This document shows, in pieces, positions 8,195-18,610 of a stretch of DNA of 64,000 nucleotides. Positions within the stretch are counted from its first letter, which is position 1; every line of letters starts with the position of its first letter. Location of the stretch: NCBI RefSeq assembly GCF_028728065.1, contig NZ_CP117812.1:1054001-1118000 (forward strand), given 5' to 3'. Position numbers and translations under genes: made by a program. Under the pieces are notes generated by a model that searched no databases, was not told the origin of the DNA, and saw only the letters and a list, made by a program, of their open reading frames with translations. Source of the stretch: Lentisphaera profundi (GTDB lineage Bacteria; Verrucomicrobiota; Lentisphaeria; Lentisphaerales; Lentisphaeraceae).

Positions 8195-8243
8195 GTAAGC
8201 GTCAATTGAGCTGAATATTTGAATGCCTATTTCGAAAAAAAGT

Positions 8244-9731
8244 CTATTTCTTCCAGTTTTGTGGTAGGAGTTCCATTAAATTTTCTTTTGGGTGATCAAT
8301 GATTCTCCTGAGCACATCCTCTAAGTATTCTTTTGGATTGATACCCAGCTTACGACAAGTCTGGATTAAGGAGATGATATTGGCAGCCGCTTGGCCGCCT
8401 TTTTCACTGCCGAAGAAAAGCCAGTTTTTTCTACCAATAGTAAGCGGACGAATAGCGCGTTCACTCACATTGTTATCTATGCGAGCATCCGGATAAGCAA
8501 GAAAAGCTTTAAATGCTTCTTGCCGTTTAAGTAGGTACTCCATTGCCGTTTTAAGTTTGCCTTTGGGCTCACATGCTTTGTAGTAATGATCTTGAATCGT
8601 CTTTAATAGAGCTTCAACAAAAGGCTTTGTTTTCCTATTGCGAAAGCTCTGTCGCTTTGCCGAAGTACCAAGCGCCCAAGCATCCTGTTCGAGTTCAAAG
8701 AGCTTATCCATCAAAATAAGCACTTGTTTACAGAATTCGTTTGGATTGGGTGTGTCAAAAAACTTACGCCTGGCATGAGCCCAGCAAGCCTGCCAATCGA
8801 TACCATCAAGCTTATCCATTTTTTCATACGCAGCAAAAGCATCGGCATGAAAAACTCCTTGAAAGTCTTTCATTCGATCTAATGTATGGGAGTGTGAACG
8901 GTCTTTGGTGAATTCGAACCAAACGAGAGGAGGGTCTGGACCATCGCCGCCGACATAAACCCAAATCCGACCTTCTTGAAGCTTACCTTTACCTTTTGTT
9001 TGAAGCTTAACAGGGCTGTCATCTGTAAAAACTCTTGATGAGTTTAAAATTTGATCTCGTAATAAATCACCTAAAGGTTGGAGAGTTTTTCCTAACTGGA
9101 GAACCCAGTTGGAAAGCGTTTGTCGCGCAATAGTAAGTCCATCTCGTTTGAATTGCTCTTCGATACGATAAAGAGGTAAATGGTCGGCATATTTTGAAAT
9201 GAGTATATGTGACAACAAGCTCACATCAGCACGACAGCCTGTTATCGGATGGCTGGGAACTAGAGCGGAGATAACTCCTGCCTTGGGCTTATTTGGAATA
9301 TTGTATTTACGTACACGAGTCTCTATGACTTTGTAACGACCATGAACATAAACAAGTTTTTCTGATGTATCGAATCCCATGAGTTTCAGTTCTACACCAG
9401 TTATGGGATCAACTTTTTCATCTTCGGGCAAATCAATGATTTTAATTTCGCGTTCAGCATTCTCAGGGAAATTGAAATGCGTAAAGGGCTTGCGTTTCTT
9501 CTTCTTTTTTAGGGTATTTACTTTGGGTTCTTCATCTCTTTCTGGTGAATTTGAATCGCCCAGATCCTTAAGGTATTCAGTCCACTCAGGAAAAGTATCT
9601 GAGTTATCAAAGACTACAGTCTCTTTTTTACGACCATACAGCTGGGCTTTTAGATAGGTGTTTTCCTCTTCTAAAAACACAACTTTTTTGGTGAGGTCTG
9701 AGATAGTTTTAGTCATGAAATAATATAGCAT
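8244..9731 (-). CDS. tnpC: IS66 transposase TnpC
   Basis: DDE transposase of 495 aa. The N-terminus has a coiled coil (VVFLEEENTYLKAQLYGRKKE, residues 18-38). It is followed by a zinc-binding/helix-turn-helix region and the catalytic core with VFTDDSP, FHADAFAAYE and NNVSERAIRPL, which supply the D-D-E residues. The C-terminal IS66 tail GRKNWLFFGSEKGG...IISLIQTCRKLGINP is complete. It lies 31 bp downstream of tnpB. Length and motifs are those of an intact IS66 TnpC. A start at the internal Met (MTKTISDL) is also possible. Confidence 0.95.
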   Translation of the reverse strand: MLYYFMTKTISDLTKKVVFLEEENTYLKAQLYGRKKETVVFDNSDTFPEWTEYLKDLGDSNSPERDEEPKVNTLKKKKKRKPFTHFNFPENAEREIKIIDLPEDEKVDPITGVELKLMGFDTSEKLVYVHGRYKVIETRVRKYNIPNKPKAGVISALVPSHPITGCRADVSLLSHILISKYADHLPLYRIEEQFKRDGLTIARQTLSNWVLQLGKTLQPLGDLLRDQILNSSRVFTDDSPVKLQTKGKGKLQEGRIWVYVGGDGPDPPLVWFEFTKDRSHSHTLDRMKDFQGVFHADAFAAYEKMDKLDGIDWQACWAHARRKFFDTPNPNEFCKQVLILMDKLFELEQDAWALGTSAKRQSFRNRKTKPFVEALLKTIQDHYYKACEPKGKLKTAMEYLLKRQEAFKAFLAYPDARIDNNVSERAIRPLTIGRKNWLFFGSEKGGQAAANIISLIQTCRKLGINPKEYLEDVLRRIIDHPKENLMELLPQNWKK

Positions 9732-9762
9732 AACCCCATGATTTTTCAGCTATAAAACCAGG

Positions 9763-10074
9763 CTATTTGATCTTAAAATAGGCCCCTTTACAGCAGTGGA
9801 TCATTAGCAGAAATTCCCGAAAACTAAGCTCAGTTTTAGCTTCGGACATGTCGCTAAAAGTTCCGCGCTCCAACTGTTTATTGAAAATACAAAAACCACC
9901 TTCATCCCAGTAGAGACCTTTCAATAAATTACGCCGTCGATTTATGAAAAGGTAGACATCTCCTGCAAAGAGATTTTCCAGATTACTTAACGCGGTTAAG
10001 CCATTGAAGCCTTTGCGGAGGTTCACGGGTTCGGGATGTAGTTTTAACTTACGATCTTTAAAATATTCTAACAT
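9763..10074 (-). CDS. tnpB: IS66 accessory protein TnpB (Orf2)
   Basis: Protein of 103 aa with the IS66 Orf2 signature: LRKGFNGLTAL, DVYLFINRRRNLLKGLYWDEGGFCIF split across residues 40-65, and KQLERGTF. The family is usually about 110-117 aa, so this is slightly short at the C-terminus but looks intact. TnpB is needed for IS66 transposition, though its biochemical role is unclear. CCAGGAGAT precedes the ATG. It is the first gene of the element, as tnpA is absent. Confidence 0.93.
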   Translation of the reverse strand: MLEYFKDRKLKLHPEPVNLRKGFNGLTALSNLENLFAGDVYLFINRRRNLLKGLYWDEGGFCIFNKQLERGTFSDMSEAKTELSFREFLLMIHCCKGAYFKIK

Positions 10075-10147
10075 TGTATCTCCTGGGGTAAGCCCAGACT
10101 CTAATTCAACTACTCTCCCTCGGGATATGGTTCAAATTGCCCTTTAC

Positions 10148-10155
10148 GTCTTAAA
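10148..10155. repeat. Target-site duplication, right (GTCTTAAA)
   Basis: Right-hand copy of the 8-bp duplication generated by the IS66 element. Joining the left copy directly to the sequence after this one reconstructs the original 3' end of the yqeY-family gene and its downstream terminator. Confidence 0.9.
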
Positions 10156-10177
10156 TTATATTTAGATAAGATCAATA

Positions 10178-10210
10178 AAAAAGCCTTTGCGGAATCCGCA
10201 AAGGCTTTTT
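10178..10210. terminator. Bidirectional intrinsic terminator
   Basis: Stem AAAAAGCCTTTGCGG (10178-10192) pairs perfectly with CCGCAAAGGCTTTTT (10196-10210) around an AAT loop. It terminates gltD on the minus strand. On the plus strand it was probably the terminator of the yqeY-family gene before IS66 inserted between them. Confidence 0.88.
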
Positions 10211-10229
10211 AGTGATCTAGTGAATCAGA

Positions 10230-11702
10230 TTATACGCGAGGTAAATCCCATTCAGCATCTTTTTGTGGGAGCTCAGAGTGACCCATGAGGAAGCGATCCA
10301 CTTGGCGTGCAGCTTCACGGCCTTCAGAGATAGCCCAAACAATGAGTGACTGACCACGACGGACATCACCGGCAGCAAATACACCAGGAACGCTAGTCAT
10401 GTAAGTTTTTTCATCGGCTTTCACATTGCCACGATTATCTAGTTCAAGACCAAGGTCTTTCACCATCGTGTTTGATTCAGCACCAGTGAAACCTAGAGCA
10501 AGAAGAGCTAATTCACATGGCCATTCTTTTTCAGTTCCAGGAACTTCTTCAATTTTGAAACCGCCATTTTCGCGGTTAACAGTGACTTCAGTTGTCACAA
10601 GACCTTTGAGTTTACCATTTTCGTCACCGACAAATCTCTTAGTAGAGATGCTCCAGAAACGTTCAACACCTTCTTCGTGAGAAGTAGATGTACGCAAACG
10701 CATTGGCCAGAAAGGCCAAGGTTGTCCAGTTGGACGATCAGCAGTAGCTTTACCCATTAGTTCGAAGTTAGATACGCTTGCAGCGCCGTGACGAATCGAT
10801 GTACCGATACAATCAGAACCAGTATCACCACCACCAATTACGATAACATTTTTATCTTTGGCGGTAAGGTTAGTTCCGAGTTTATCATCGCTATCACCTG
10901 CATTTCTGCGGTTTTGCTGTGGAAGGAATTCCATGGCTTGGTGAACGCCTTCTAAGTCAGCGCCTTCAATTGGGAGAGGACGACGAATAGTTGCGCCGGC
11001 ACAGATGACAACGGAATCAAATTCTTTAAGTTTTTCACTTGGGTAAGTCACACCTACATGTGCACTTGTTAAGAAAATAACGCCTTCTTCTTCCATGATT
11101 TTAACGCGGCGATCAATCACCCATTTTTCCATTTTGAAATCAGGAATACCGTAACGCAAGAGTCCACCAACGCGATCATCGCGTTCAAGAACTGTTACAG
11201 AGTGACCAGCACGATTAAGTTGTTGTGCAGCGGCAAGTCCAGAAGGACCAGAACCAATCACGGCAATTTTTTTACCTGTGCGCTCTTGTGGTAACTCAGC
11301 TTTAATCCAGCCTTCAGCAAAACCTTTTTCAACGATGTTTTTCTCAAGGTTTTCGATTGTCACTGCAGGTTGATTAATGGTCATTACACAAGCTTCTTCA
11401 CAAGGAGCAGGGCAGAGACGACCAGTGAACTCTGGGAAGTTATTAGTGCTATGTAAACGTGCTAGAGCACTTTTCCATTGGCCAGTATAAACGAGGTCAT
11501 TGAAGTCCGGGATGAGGTTCCCTAAAGGACAGCCCGAATGACAGAAAGGAATACCGCAATCCATGCAGCGAGCCCCTTGGTCCTCGAGTTCTTCTTTTTT
11601 CATTGGCTCAGTAAATTCATTGTAGTGCTTTATACGTTCACTTACAGGACGCTTACTTTCTACTTGACGATCAAATTCTTTAAATCCAGTTTTTTTACCC
11701 AT
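10230..11702 (-). CDS. gltD: Glutamate synthase (NADPH) small subunit
   Basis: The 490-aa beta subunit of glutamate synthase (GOGAT). It takes electrons from NAD(P)H through FAD and passes them to the large subunit for reductive conversion of 2-oxoglutarate and glutamine to two glutamates. The N-terminal Cys clusters CMDCGIPFCHSGCP and CPAPCEEAC (about residues 42-110) bind Fe-S clusters. IAVIGSGPSGLAAA (near 147) is the FAD Rossmann motif and VIVIGGGDTGSDC (near 287) the NAD(P)H-binding motif. AAGDVRRGQSLIVWA near the C-terminus completes the FAD site. It sits 9 bp downstream of gltB, clearly one operon. Confidence 0.97.
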   Translation of the reverse strand: MGKKTGFKEFDRQVESKRPVSERIKHYNEFTEPMKKEELEDQGARCMDCGIPFCHSGCPLGNLIPDFNDLVYTGQWKSALARLHSTNNFPEFTGRLCPAPCEEACVMTINQPAVTIENLEKNIVEKGFAEGWIKAELPQERTGKKIAVIGSGPSGLAAAQQLNRAGHSVTVLERDDRVGGLLRYGIPDFKMEKWVIDRRVKIMEEEGVIFLTSAHVGVTYPSEKLKEFDSVVICAGATIRRPLPIEGADLEGVHQAMEFLPQQNRRNAGDSDDKLGTNLTAKDKNVIVIGGGDTGSDCIGTSIRHGAASVSNFELMGKATADRPTGQPWPFWPMRLRTSTSHEEGVERFWSISTKRFVGDENGKLKGLVTTEVTVNRENGGFKIEEVPGTEKEWPCELALLALGFTGAESNTMVKDLGLELDNRGNVKADEKTYMTSVPGVFAAGDVRRGQSLIVWAISEGREAARQVDRFLMGHSELPQKDAEWDLPRV

Positions 11703-11711
11703 GATAATCTC

Positions 11712-14700
11712 CTATACCTGCGCCGCTTGTTGTTCACTTGCGATACGCTCGAGCGCTCGTTTGTAATCGTGAGGCATGACTTTAACGAATTGTCCGATTG
11801 TAGCATCCCAATTATTGAGAATGTCTTCAGCTGCAGAACTGTCAGTGTAGTTAAAGTGATTTGTAATTAATTGTTTTAGTTCAGCTACATCAGCTTCGGT
11901 TTCAACTTTTTCGAAGCCAATCATTTCCATATTGCAGTTGAGCTCTTTGAACTTGTTAGTTGGGTCGAGAACGTAAGCTACACCGCCACTCATACCAGCG
12001 GCAAAGTTACGGCCAGTTTCACCGAGGATAACTGCTACGCCACCAGTCATGTATTCACAACCGTGATCGCCGACGCCTTCAACAACGGCTTTAACGCCAG
12101 AGTTACGAACGCAGAAACGTTCGCCAGCAATACCATTGATATATGCTTCACCAGAAACAGCACCATAGAGAGTTACATTACCCGTAATGATATTGTCTTT
12201 TGCGACGTAGGTTGAAGTTTTAGCAGGCTTGATAATGAGCTTAGCACCAGAAAGGCCTTTACCTAGATAATCATTTGTTTCACCCTCAACAGTCATGGTA
12301 AGACCTTTGGTTGAAAATGCGCCAAATGATTGACCGGCAGAACCGTGGAAAGTCATGTTAATGGTATCTTCCGCAAGACCTTCACGGCCATAAACCTTTG
12401 AAATCTCGTTAGAAAGAATAGCACCCACAGAACGATCGGTATTACAGGTCTTGATTTCGAAGCTTACTTTTTCTTGCTTCTCAAGTGCGGCTTTAGACTT
12501 TTCTAGAAGAGTGAAGTCAAGAACTTGATCGAGCTCGTGATCTTGTTTTTCAGTATTGTAATACTTAGTGCCTTCAGCAACTTCTGGTTTGTAGAGAATT
12601 TTGCTATAGTCAAGACCTTGAGCCTTGTAGTGATCGACAGCTTTGCGCATGACAAGTTTCTGGGATTGACCAACCATTTCAAGAATAGTACGGAAACCGA
12701 GATCTGCCATAATTTGACGAAGTTCTTCAGCAACGAAACGCATGAAGTTGACCACGTGCTCAGGTTTGCCTTGGAAACGCTTACGCAATTCAGGATCTTG
12801 AGTCGCAATACCCACTGGGCAAGTATTCAAGTGACAAACACGCATCATGATACAGCCGGATGCTACGAGTGGAGCCGTTGCGAAACCGAATTCTTCGGCA
12901 CCGAGGAGGGCGGCAATAGCAACATCACGACCGGTTTTAAGCTGACCATCACATTCAAGTACAATGCGGTTACGCAAGTCATTCATGACGAGTGTTTGCT
13001 GAGCTTCAGCAATACCGAGCTCCCAAGGGAGACCACAGTGTTTGAGTGAAGTAAGTGGAGAAGCACCCGTACCGCCATCGAATCCAGAAACGAGGATGAC
13101 GTCGGCTTTAGCTTTAGCTACACCAGCAGCAATTGTACCGACACCAACTTCAGAAACGAGCTTAACGTTTACGCGTGCTGCACGGTTGGCATTTTTAAGG
13201 TCATAAATAAGTTGAGCCAAATCCTCAATAGAATAGATATCGTGATGAGGAGGAGGCGAAATGAGACCTACGTAAGGAGTCGAGTTACGGCATTCAGCAA
13301 TCCATGGGAATACTTTTTCGCCAGGAAGTTGACCACCTTCACCAGGCTTAGCGCCCTGAGCCATTTTAATTTGGATTTCATCCGCATTAGTCAGGTAGTG
13401 AGATGTTACACCGAAGCGACCAGAAGCCACCTGCTTAATTGCTGAACGACGCCAGTCGCCATTTTCATCTTTTTCGAAACGAGCGGGGTTTTCACCACCC
13501 TCACCAGAATTAGACTTACCGCCAATGCGGTTCATGGCAATAGCTAAGTTTTCGTGAGCTTCAGAAGAAATAGAACCATAAGACATGGCACCCGTTTTGA
13601 AGCGTTTTACGATTTCAGTCCAAGGTTCAACTTCTTCCACAGGAATAGGATTGTGGCCAGTGAATTCCATTAAACCACGAATTGTCATGAGACGCTCAGA
13701 CTGATCATTGATCATTTTTGCGTATTGCTCATAGGACTGAGGAAGATTATCGCGAACCGCTAATTGCAAACGTGAAACGGTATGAGGGTTAAACATGTGG
13801 CGTTCACCATTGCGACGCCATTGGTAGTCACCACCGACGTTTGATTCAATTTTACCCGCAGTCTTTTCATTAGGGAAAGCTTGATTGTGACGCTTGATGC
13901 AATCTTTATAAATTTCGTTTAAGCCTGAGCCTTCAATGCGTGTAGCCGTATTAGTGAAGTAGCGATCAACAAAGTCTTTTTTAAGGCCGAGTATTTCGAA
14001 AATTTGAGCACCGCGGTAGGAGTGAAGCGTGGATATACCAATCTTAGTCATAACCTTAACGATACCAGTGCCTGCAGCTTTGATATAGTTGGCGACAGCT
14101 TTGTCAGAATCAACTGAAAGCTGACCAGTACTGATCATTTCGTCTAGAACTTCGTAAGCCATGTAAGGGTTAATAGCACTTACGCCATAACCAAATAAAG
14201 TAGCAAAGTGATGGATTTCACGAGCTTCACCAGTTTCAACAACAATTCCGCATCTAGAGCGACGACCAAACTTAGTTAAAGTGTGGTGCAAGCAAGAAGC
14301 AGCAAGAAGTACTGGGATAGCCGCGTTCTTTTTGTTGATACCACGATCAGAAAGAATGATCAGGGTTTTTCCTGCATCAACAGCGTTAATGGCATTGAGT
14401 ACCATTTCATTGAGGGCTTGTTCTAAGCCGCCTTCACCAGTGTTCGCTTTGAAAAGAATAGGAATTGTAACGGCACGTAAATCATCTTGATCTAAGTTGC
14501 GAAGTTTTTCTAATTCAGCATTTGTGAGAAAGGGAGTTTCAACAGAAAGCTTTTTGCAGTGGAGGCCACCTTGTTCGAAAACATTGTGAGCAGAGCCAAT
14601 CGTCAATTTAAGTGAAGTTACGACTTCTTCGCGGATACCATCAAGTGGTGGATTCGTAACCTGAGCAAAAAGTTGTTTAAAGTAATCAAAGATTAAACGA

Positions 14701-16250
14701 GGCTTATCAGAAAGTACTGCAAGGGGAGTATCTGTGCCCATTGAACCAATAGCTTCTTTACCAGTTTCACCCATGGCAGAGAGAATAATTTTTTCGTCTT
14801 CTAAGCTGTAAGCAAAAGCTTTTTTTCTGTCGCTAAGTGAAGTCTCTTCAACTTTTTCTTCGAATTCTACTGCAGGGATTTGCTCGAAGCGAATGAGGTT
14901 GTCGCTTACCCACTTGGCGTAAGGCTGAGAGTTTACAACGCGGCTTTTGATTTCTTCATCACCAAGGATGCGACCCTCTTCCATGTCAACAAGGAACATA
15001 CGTCCTGGTTCGAGGCGGCCGTGGTATTCTACGTTAGCAGGATCTACGTCTACAACGCCGATCTCTGATGACATAATAACGAGTCCATCTTTAGTGACAG
15101 TGTAACGAGAAGGACGAAGACCATTACGGTCAAGGATAGCACCAATACAGTGACCATCAGTAAAAGGAATTGAAGCAGGACCATCCCATGGTTCCATGAT
15201 ACAGGAAGCGTATTCATAGAAAGCTTTTTTCTCGTCAGACATATCTTGGTGTTTTTCCCAAGCTTCTGGGACGAGTGTCATCATCACTTCAGGAAGTGTA
15301 CGACCAGTATTTACCATGAGTTCAACAGCATTGTCTAAACAAGCTGAATCTGAGCGACCTTCGATAATAGCAGGTTTGATCTTTTCAATGCGCTCACCGA
15401 AAATTTCACTTTCGAAAAGTTCTTGACGAGCACGCATGCGGTTAACATTACCACGGAGAGTATTGATCTCACCATTGTGACACATGTAACGGAAAGGCTG
15501 TGCTAAGTCCCAAGTTGGGAAAGTATTTGTAGAAAAGCGCTGGTGAACTAAAGCCAAGTTAGTCACGAATTCTTCGTTAACTAAGTCAGGGAAGTAGTCA
15601 GGCATATCTTCTGGCTTGATAAGACCCTTATATATAATAGTAGTCGTCGAGAAAGAAGGGATATAGAAAAAGTTTTTCTCGCACATGTCCGATTCACGGA
15701 TTTCGTTCTCAAGAGATTTGCGTGAGATATAGAGACGGATACCGAATTCTTTCTCGCTGAGATCTTCTTCGCCACGTCCAACAAAAACCTGCATAATATG
15801 AGGTTCAGTCTGTTTAGCAATTTCTCCTAGAGCGTCAGTATTCACAGGAACTTCACGCCAGCCAAGAAGATTAAGGCCTTCTTCAGTTACGGCACGTTTG
15901 AAGGCACCCATACATTTGCGTCGTTGCTCATTATCTTGTGGCAAGAAAACCATGCCCACTGCGTAGCGACCTTCTTCAGGAAGGAAAATTTCGTTCTTAC
16001 GACAATCTTTTAGGAAGAAGTCGTGTGGGATTTTCATGAGGATACCTGCGCCATCACCAGTTTTGGCATCGGCACTTACTGCACCACGGTGAGTAAGACG
16101 TACAAGAATCTCTAAAGCATTGTGAATGATCTTATTAGATTTGCGACCGTTGAGATCACAAATGAAACCGGCGCCACAGTTATCTTTCTCCATTGTGGGA
16201 GAATATAAACCTAGGTCTTGAGTATTGAAACCAAGTTGTTTTTTGTCCAT
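11712..16250 (-). CDS. gltB: Glutamate synthase large subunit
   Basis: The 1512-aa GOGAT alpha subunit, full length for the family. The N-terminal class-II amidotransferase domain uses C25 (KDNCGAGF) as nucleophile after a 24-residue propeptide. It releases ammonia from glutamine, which is channelled to the FMN site. The central FMN-binding synthase domain includes [23 protein letters not shown] and the 3Fe-4S cysteines C1133, C1139 and C1144 ([15 protein letters not shown]). The C-terminal beta-helix GXGXG domain covers about residues 1260-1470. It is first in the gltBD operon. With the type III glutamine synthetase at 37-39 kb it forms the GS-GOGAT ammonium-assimilation route. No strong Shine-Dalgarno is visible. 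Confidence 0.98.
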   Translation of the reverse strand: MDKKQLGFNTQDLGLYSPTMEKDNCGAGFICDLNGRKSNKIIHNALEILVRLTHRGAVSADAKTGDGAGILMKIPHDFFLKDCRKNEIFLPEEGRYAVGMVFLPQDNEQRRKCMGAFKRAVTEEGLNLLGWREVPVNTDALGEIAKQTEPHIMQVFVGRGEEDLSEKEFGIRLYISRKSLENEIRESDMCEKNFFYIPSFSTTTIIYKGLIKPEDMPDYFPDLVNEEFVTNLALVHQRFSTNTFPTWDLAQPFRYMCHNGEINTLRGNVNRMRARQELFESEIFGERIEKIKPAIIEGRSDSACLDNAVELMVNTGRTLPEVMMTLVPEAWEKHQDMSDEKKAFYEYASCIMEPWDGPASIPFTDGHCIGAILDRNGLRPSRYTVTKDGLVIMSSEIGVVDVDPANVEYHGRLEPGRMFLVDMEEGRILGDEEIKSRVVNSQPYAKWVSDNLIRFEQIPAVEFEEKVEETSLSDRKKAFAYSLEDEKIILSAMGETGKEAIGSMGTDTPLAVLSDKPRLIFDYFKQLFAQVTNPPLDGIREEVVTSLKLTIGSAHNVFEQGGLHCKKLSVETPFLTNAELEKLRNLDQDDLRAVTIPILFKANTGEGGLEQALNEMVLNAINAVDAGKTLIILSDRGINKKNAAIPVLLAASCLHHTLTKFGRRSRCGIVVETGEAREIHHFATLFGYGVSAINPYMAYEVLDEMISTGQLSVDSDKAVANYIKAAGTGIVKVMTKIGISTLHSYRGAQIFEILGLKKDFVDRYFTNTATRIEGSGLNEIYKDCIKRHNQAFPNEKTAGKIESNVGGDYQWRRNGERHMFNPHTVSRLQLAVRDNLPQSYEQYAKMINDQSERLMTIRGLMEFTGHNPIPVEEVEPWTEIVKRFKTGAMSYGSISSEAHENLAIAMNRIGGKSNSGEGGENPARFEKDENGDWRRSAIKQVASGRFGVTSHYLTNADEIQIKMAQGAKPGEGGQLPGEKVFPWIAECRNSTPYVGLISPPPHHDIYSIEDLAQLIYDLKNANRAARVNVKLVSEVGVGTIAAGVAKAKADVILVSGFDGGTGASPLTSLKHCGLPWELGIAEAQQTLVMNDLRNRIVLECDGQLKTGRDVAIAALLGAEEFGFATAPLVASGCIMMRVCHLNTCPVGIATQDPELRKRFQGKPEHVVNFMRFVAEELRQIMADLGFRTILEMVGQSQKLVMRKAVDHYKAQGLDYSKILYKPEVAEGTKYYNTEKQDHELDQVLDFTLLEKSKAALEKQEKVSFEIKTCNTDRSVGAILSNEISKVYGREGLAEDTINMTFHGSAGQSFGAFSTKGLTMTVEGETNDYLGKGLSGAKLIIKPAKTSTYVAKDNIITGNVTLYGAVSGEAYINGIAGERFCVRNSGVKAVVEGVGDHGCEYMTGGVAVILGETGRNFAAGMSGGVAYVLDPTNKFKELNCNMEMIGFEKVETEADVAELKQLITNHFNYTDSSAAEDILNNWDATIGQFVKVMPHDYKRALERIASEQQAAQV

Positions 16251-16451
16251 ATTATCTATGTGTCCATAATAATTTTAAATTAATAGCCTGCTAAAATAAA
16301 TCTCGACCCTTGTTTTGCAATGGCTGTTAAAAAATTAACAGGGTAAAATCATGTCATGTGGCAAAATGTGTTAATCCCCAGTAGTTTATGTAAGTGTTTG
16401 TCAGAGAAAAGTTAGCCGATATGAGCTAAAGACTTGAGTGTGTGTCACAAA
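16251..16451 (-). promoter_or_regulatory. Upstream region of gltBD
   Basis: This 201-bp AT-rich spacer lies between the helicase gene stop and gltB and must hold the gltBD promoter. A perfect inverted repeat CTGTTAA/TTAACAG lies at about 16325-16341. It has only a short T-run, so it could be a weak terminator for the helicase gene or an operator. No sigma-54 type GG-N10-GC promoter was found. Confidence 0.35.
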
Positions 16452-18407
16452 CTAGTCATAAAAAGGTATATAAGTGAGTTCGTCCATGTCTGATTGAACG
16501 AGAGCGGTCTCAGGAGTGTTCTCGCTGACATAAACGAGTTCTTGGACTTCTGCGGGTGTATTTACGTATTGATTTAAACTCTGATGATTTAAACTCTGAT
16601 GATTAAACGCCATAGCAGGAGTGGGATTTTTTTGTGGAATGAGATGTTTTACAAAGCGTGAAACTTCTTTGAGTTCTTTAGAATTTTCAACATAGAGTTT
16701 TAAATGCTGCTTGGCACGAGTTACGGCGACGTATAAGAGGCGACGTTCTTCTTCTAAGTTATTGCTGTTTTGTATGGGTATCGCATTTTCGTTAATGGCA
16801 AGGATGTGAACGCTTTGCCATTCCTTACCCTTGGCGGAATGGATAGTAGATAAAACAACGGCATCCATATCGTCGTCATTATTAAGTTCAATATTTAAAA
16901 TGATGTCGGAGAAAAAATCATCCCAGTTTTGAATGCGTCTCAGTTCTTCACTTAGGGCATTAAGATCTTTTATTTTTTTTGAATTATCTTCGGAATCCTT
17001 AAAAATTAAAGGGCAAGCAAAGGCGATTAAGTCTTCAAGGTTATTTTTGCTTATACTCATTTTTCTAAAACTATTGAGTTGCTCAAAGCTCACTTGTGAT
17101 TTGAGCGGTAGATTTATGTCTTTTAATTCAAGGCCTTCATTGAGTTGAGTAAGTATTTTCTCAAGAGTTTTGATGCCTAAACCTGGCATGAGTTCTAAGC
17201 ATTGCTGAAGTGCGAGTATATGAATTTCATCACTGAAGACGTAAGAGAGCAGGGCGGAGAATTTTTTCACATGGCTCTTGTCGGTGATTTTTTTACCACC
17301 GTATTTCTTATAGGGAATGCCTTGGCGAGTTAATTCCAGTTCCAAGTAGAGGCAGTGCATACTCGAACGGTATAGTATTGCCTGTTGCTCAAAGGGTGTG
17401 CCTTTGGTGCGTAAGTCAAAAATATCTCGACAGATTTCTTTCTCAGTTTTCTTATAGTAGGAGCTGTAGAAAAAATCGGGTTCATTGCCTTCGCAATCTG
17501 ATGCGGGCCGTAGTTCTTTAGGGATGATGTTTTTAGCGTCAATCATACAGGAGTTAGCGAAGTCTAGTATCTGTTTCGTACTGCGATAATTTTCTTCAAG
17601 TGCTAGGCTTTTTGATCCAGGGAAGTCAGTAGTGAAATGGGCTATTTGTTCTGGTAGGGCACCACGAAAAGAATAAATACTCTGACAATCGTCACCTACG
17701 GCCATGATATTCTGATGATGGCGACAGAGATTTTTGAGTATCTCTATTTGAAGCTTTGAAGTATCTTGGTACTCATCGACAAGGATGTATTGGCATTGTT
17801 GAGCCAGGCTTAAGCTCTCTTTATTCTTGAGGGCCGATAGCCATATTTTTAAAATATCGTCGTAATCAAAAGCTTTGAGCTTCTCTTTATGTTTTACATA
17901 ATTTTTTGAGAGTGTTAAAACCAAGTCTGCATGAACCACTAATGAGGGGAAGTGTTGACTTAAAACGATACGCTCATCTTCGAGTGTATTTGAGCAGAGA
18001 GAAAAAAAGCGCATGAACTCACGAGGGGAGGTATCGGATATTTTTTCAAATGACTTCTTTTTTAATTCTTTGCGCAAATACTTGGCTTGTGCACTGTCAT
18101 CAAATATTCCGCCTAAATTTTTCATGAGCCCTAAGTACTTTAGGTCATTAAAGGCAATTGAATGAAAGGTTCCGCCTAAGACTGCGCAGTGCTGATCATT
18201 TATGGATTCAACTCGTTGCTTCATTTCATCCGCAGCTTTACGAGTAAAGGTGAGCATGAGGATTTTTTCGGCGGGAACTCCCGATTCAATTAATCTAGCA
18301 ACACGGCAGCAAAGGGTGTGTGTTTTTCCTGTGCCTGCTCCGGCGAGAAGTAGTATAGGGCCACTCTCATGATTGACGGCAAGTTGCTGATTATTGTTTA
18401 GACTCAT
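16452..18407 (-). CDS. UvrD/Rep-family ATP-dependent DNA helicase
   Basis: SF1A 3'-5' helicase of 651 aa, shorter than typical UvrD/PcrA (about 720 aa). Motif I is GAGTGKT (23-29). DEYQDTS (motif II), GDDCQSIYSFRGA (III), LEENYRST (IV), STIHSAKGKEWQSV (V) and LYVAVTRAKQHL (VI) are all present. It is probably used in DNA repair or replication-fork rescue. The C-terminal tail carries a 15-bp tandem duplication giving NHQSLNHQSLNQ. The 2B subdomain is reduced compared with UvrD, so a Rep- or PcrA-like specialised role is possible. It is monocistronic and divergent from the thioredoxin-like gene. Confidence 0.93.
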   Translation of the reverse strand: MSLNNNQQLAVNHESGPILLLAGAGTGKTHTLCCRVARLIESGVPAEKILMLTFTRKAADEMKQRVESINDQHCAVLGGTFHSIAFNDLKYLGLMKNLGGIFDDSAQAKYLRKELKKKSFEKISDTSPREFMRFFSLCSNTLEDERIVLSQHFPSLVVHADLVLTLSKNYVKHKEKLKAFDYDDILKIWLSALKNKESLSLAQQCQYILVDEYQDTSKLQIEILKNLCRHHQNIMAVGDDCQSIYSFRGALPEQIAHFTTDFPGSKSLALEENYRSTKQILDFANSCMIDAKNIIPKELRPASDCEGNEPDFFYSSYYKKTEKEICRDIFDLRTKGTPFEQQAILYRSSMHCLYLELELTRQGIPYKKYGGKKITDKSHVKKFSALLSYVFSDEIHILALQQCLELMPGLGIKTLEKILTQLNEGLELKDINLPLKSQVSFEQLNSFRKMSISKNNLEDLIAFACPLIFKDSEDNSKKIKDLNALSEELRRIQNWDDFFSDIILNIELNNDDDMDAVVLSTIHSAKGKEWQSVHILAINENAIPIQNSNNLEEERRLLYVAVTRAKQHLKLYVENSKELKEVSRFVKHLIPQKNPTPAMAFNHQSLNHQSLNQYVNTPAEVQELVYVSENTPETALVQSDMDELTYIPFYD

Positions 18408-18610
18408 TAATTACCCTAAAAGTTATGAACATCAATAAGCTAACATAAGTATGCTACTTTTAAAGTTTTTGGAATGGGCAAAAAGGTGTTTTTTATAAAA
18501 AACAATAATTTTTTATGAAGATTTAGGGGGACGTAAAGAGTGAAGGGGTATTAATCTTGTAAGTACGAGTAAAAAATATATTTTCTAAGCTATATCAAAA
18601 TAAGGATCAA

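Larger units (their letters stand above)
8195..10147 (-). mobile_element. IS66-family insertion sequence (1953 bp)
   Basis: Element bounded by imperfect inverted ends that both start GTAA: GTAAGCGTCAATTGAGC at 8195 and, on the other strand, GTAAAGGGCAATTTGAACC at 10147. It is flanked by the exact 8-bp duplication GTCTTAAA. It encodes tnpB and tnpC on the minus strand. Only about 70 bp lie upstream of tnpB, so no tnpA is present. Both genes look intact, so the element may still be mobile. Exact duplication ends suggest a fairly recent insertion. Confidence 0.9.

Noticed and set aside
12525-13049. 174-codon open frame antisense to gltB
   Set aside because: Shadow of the strongly conserved gltB coding sequence; the product has no recognisable feature.
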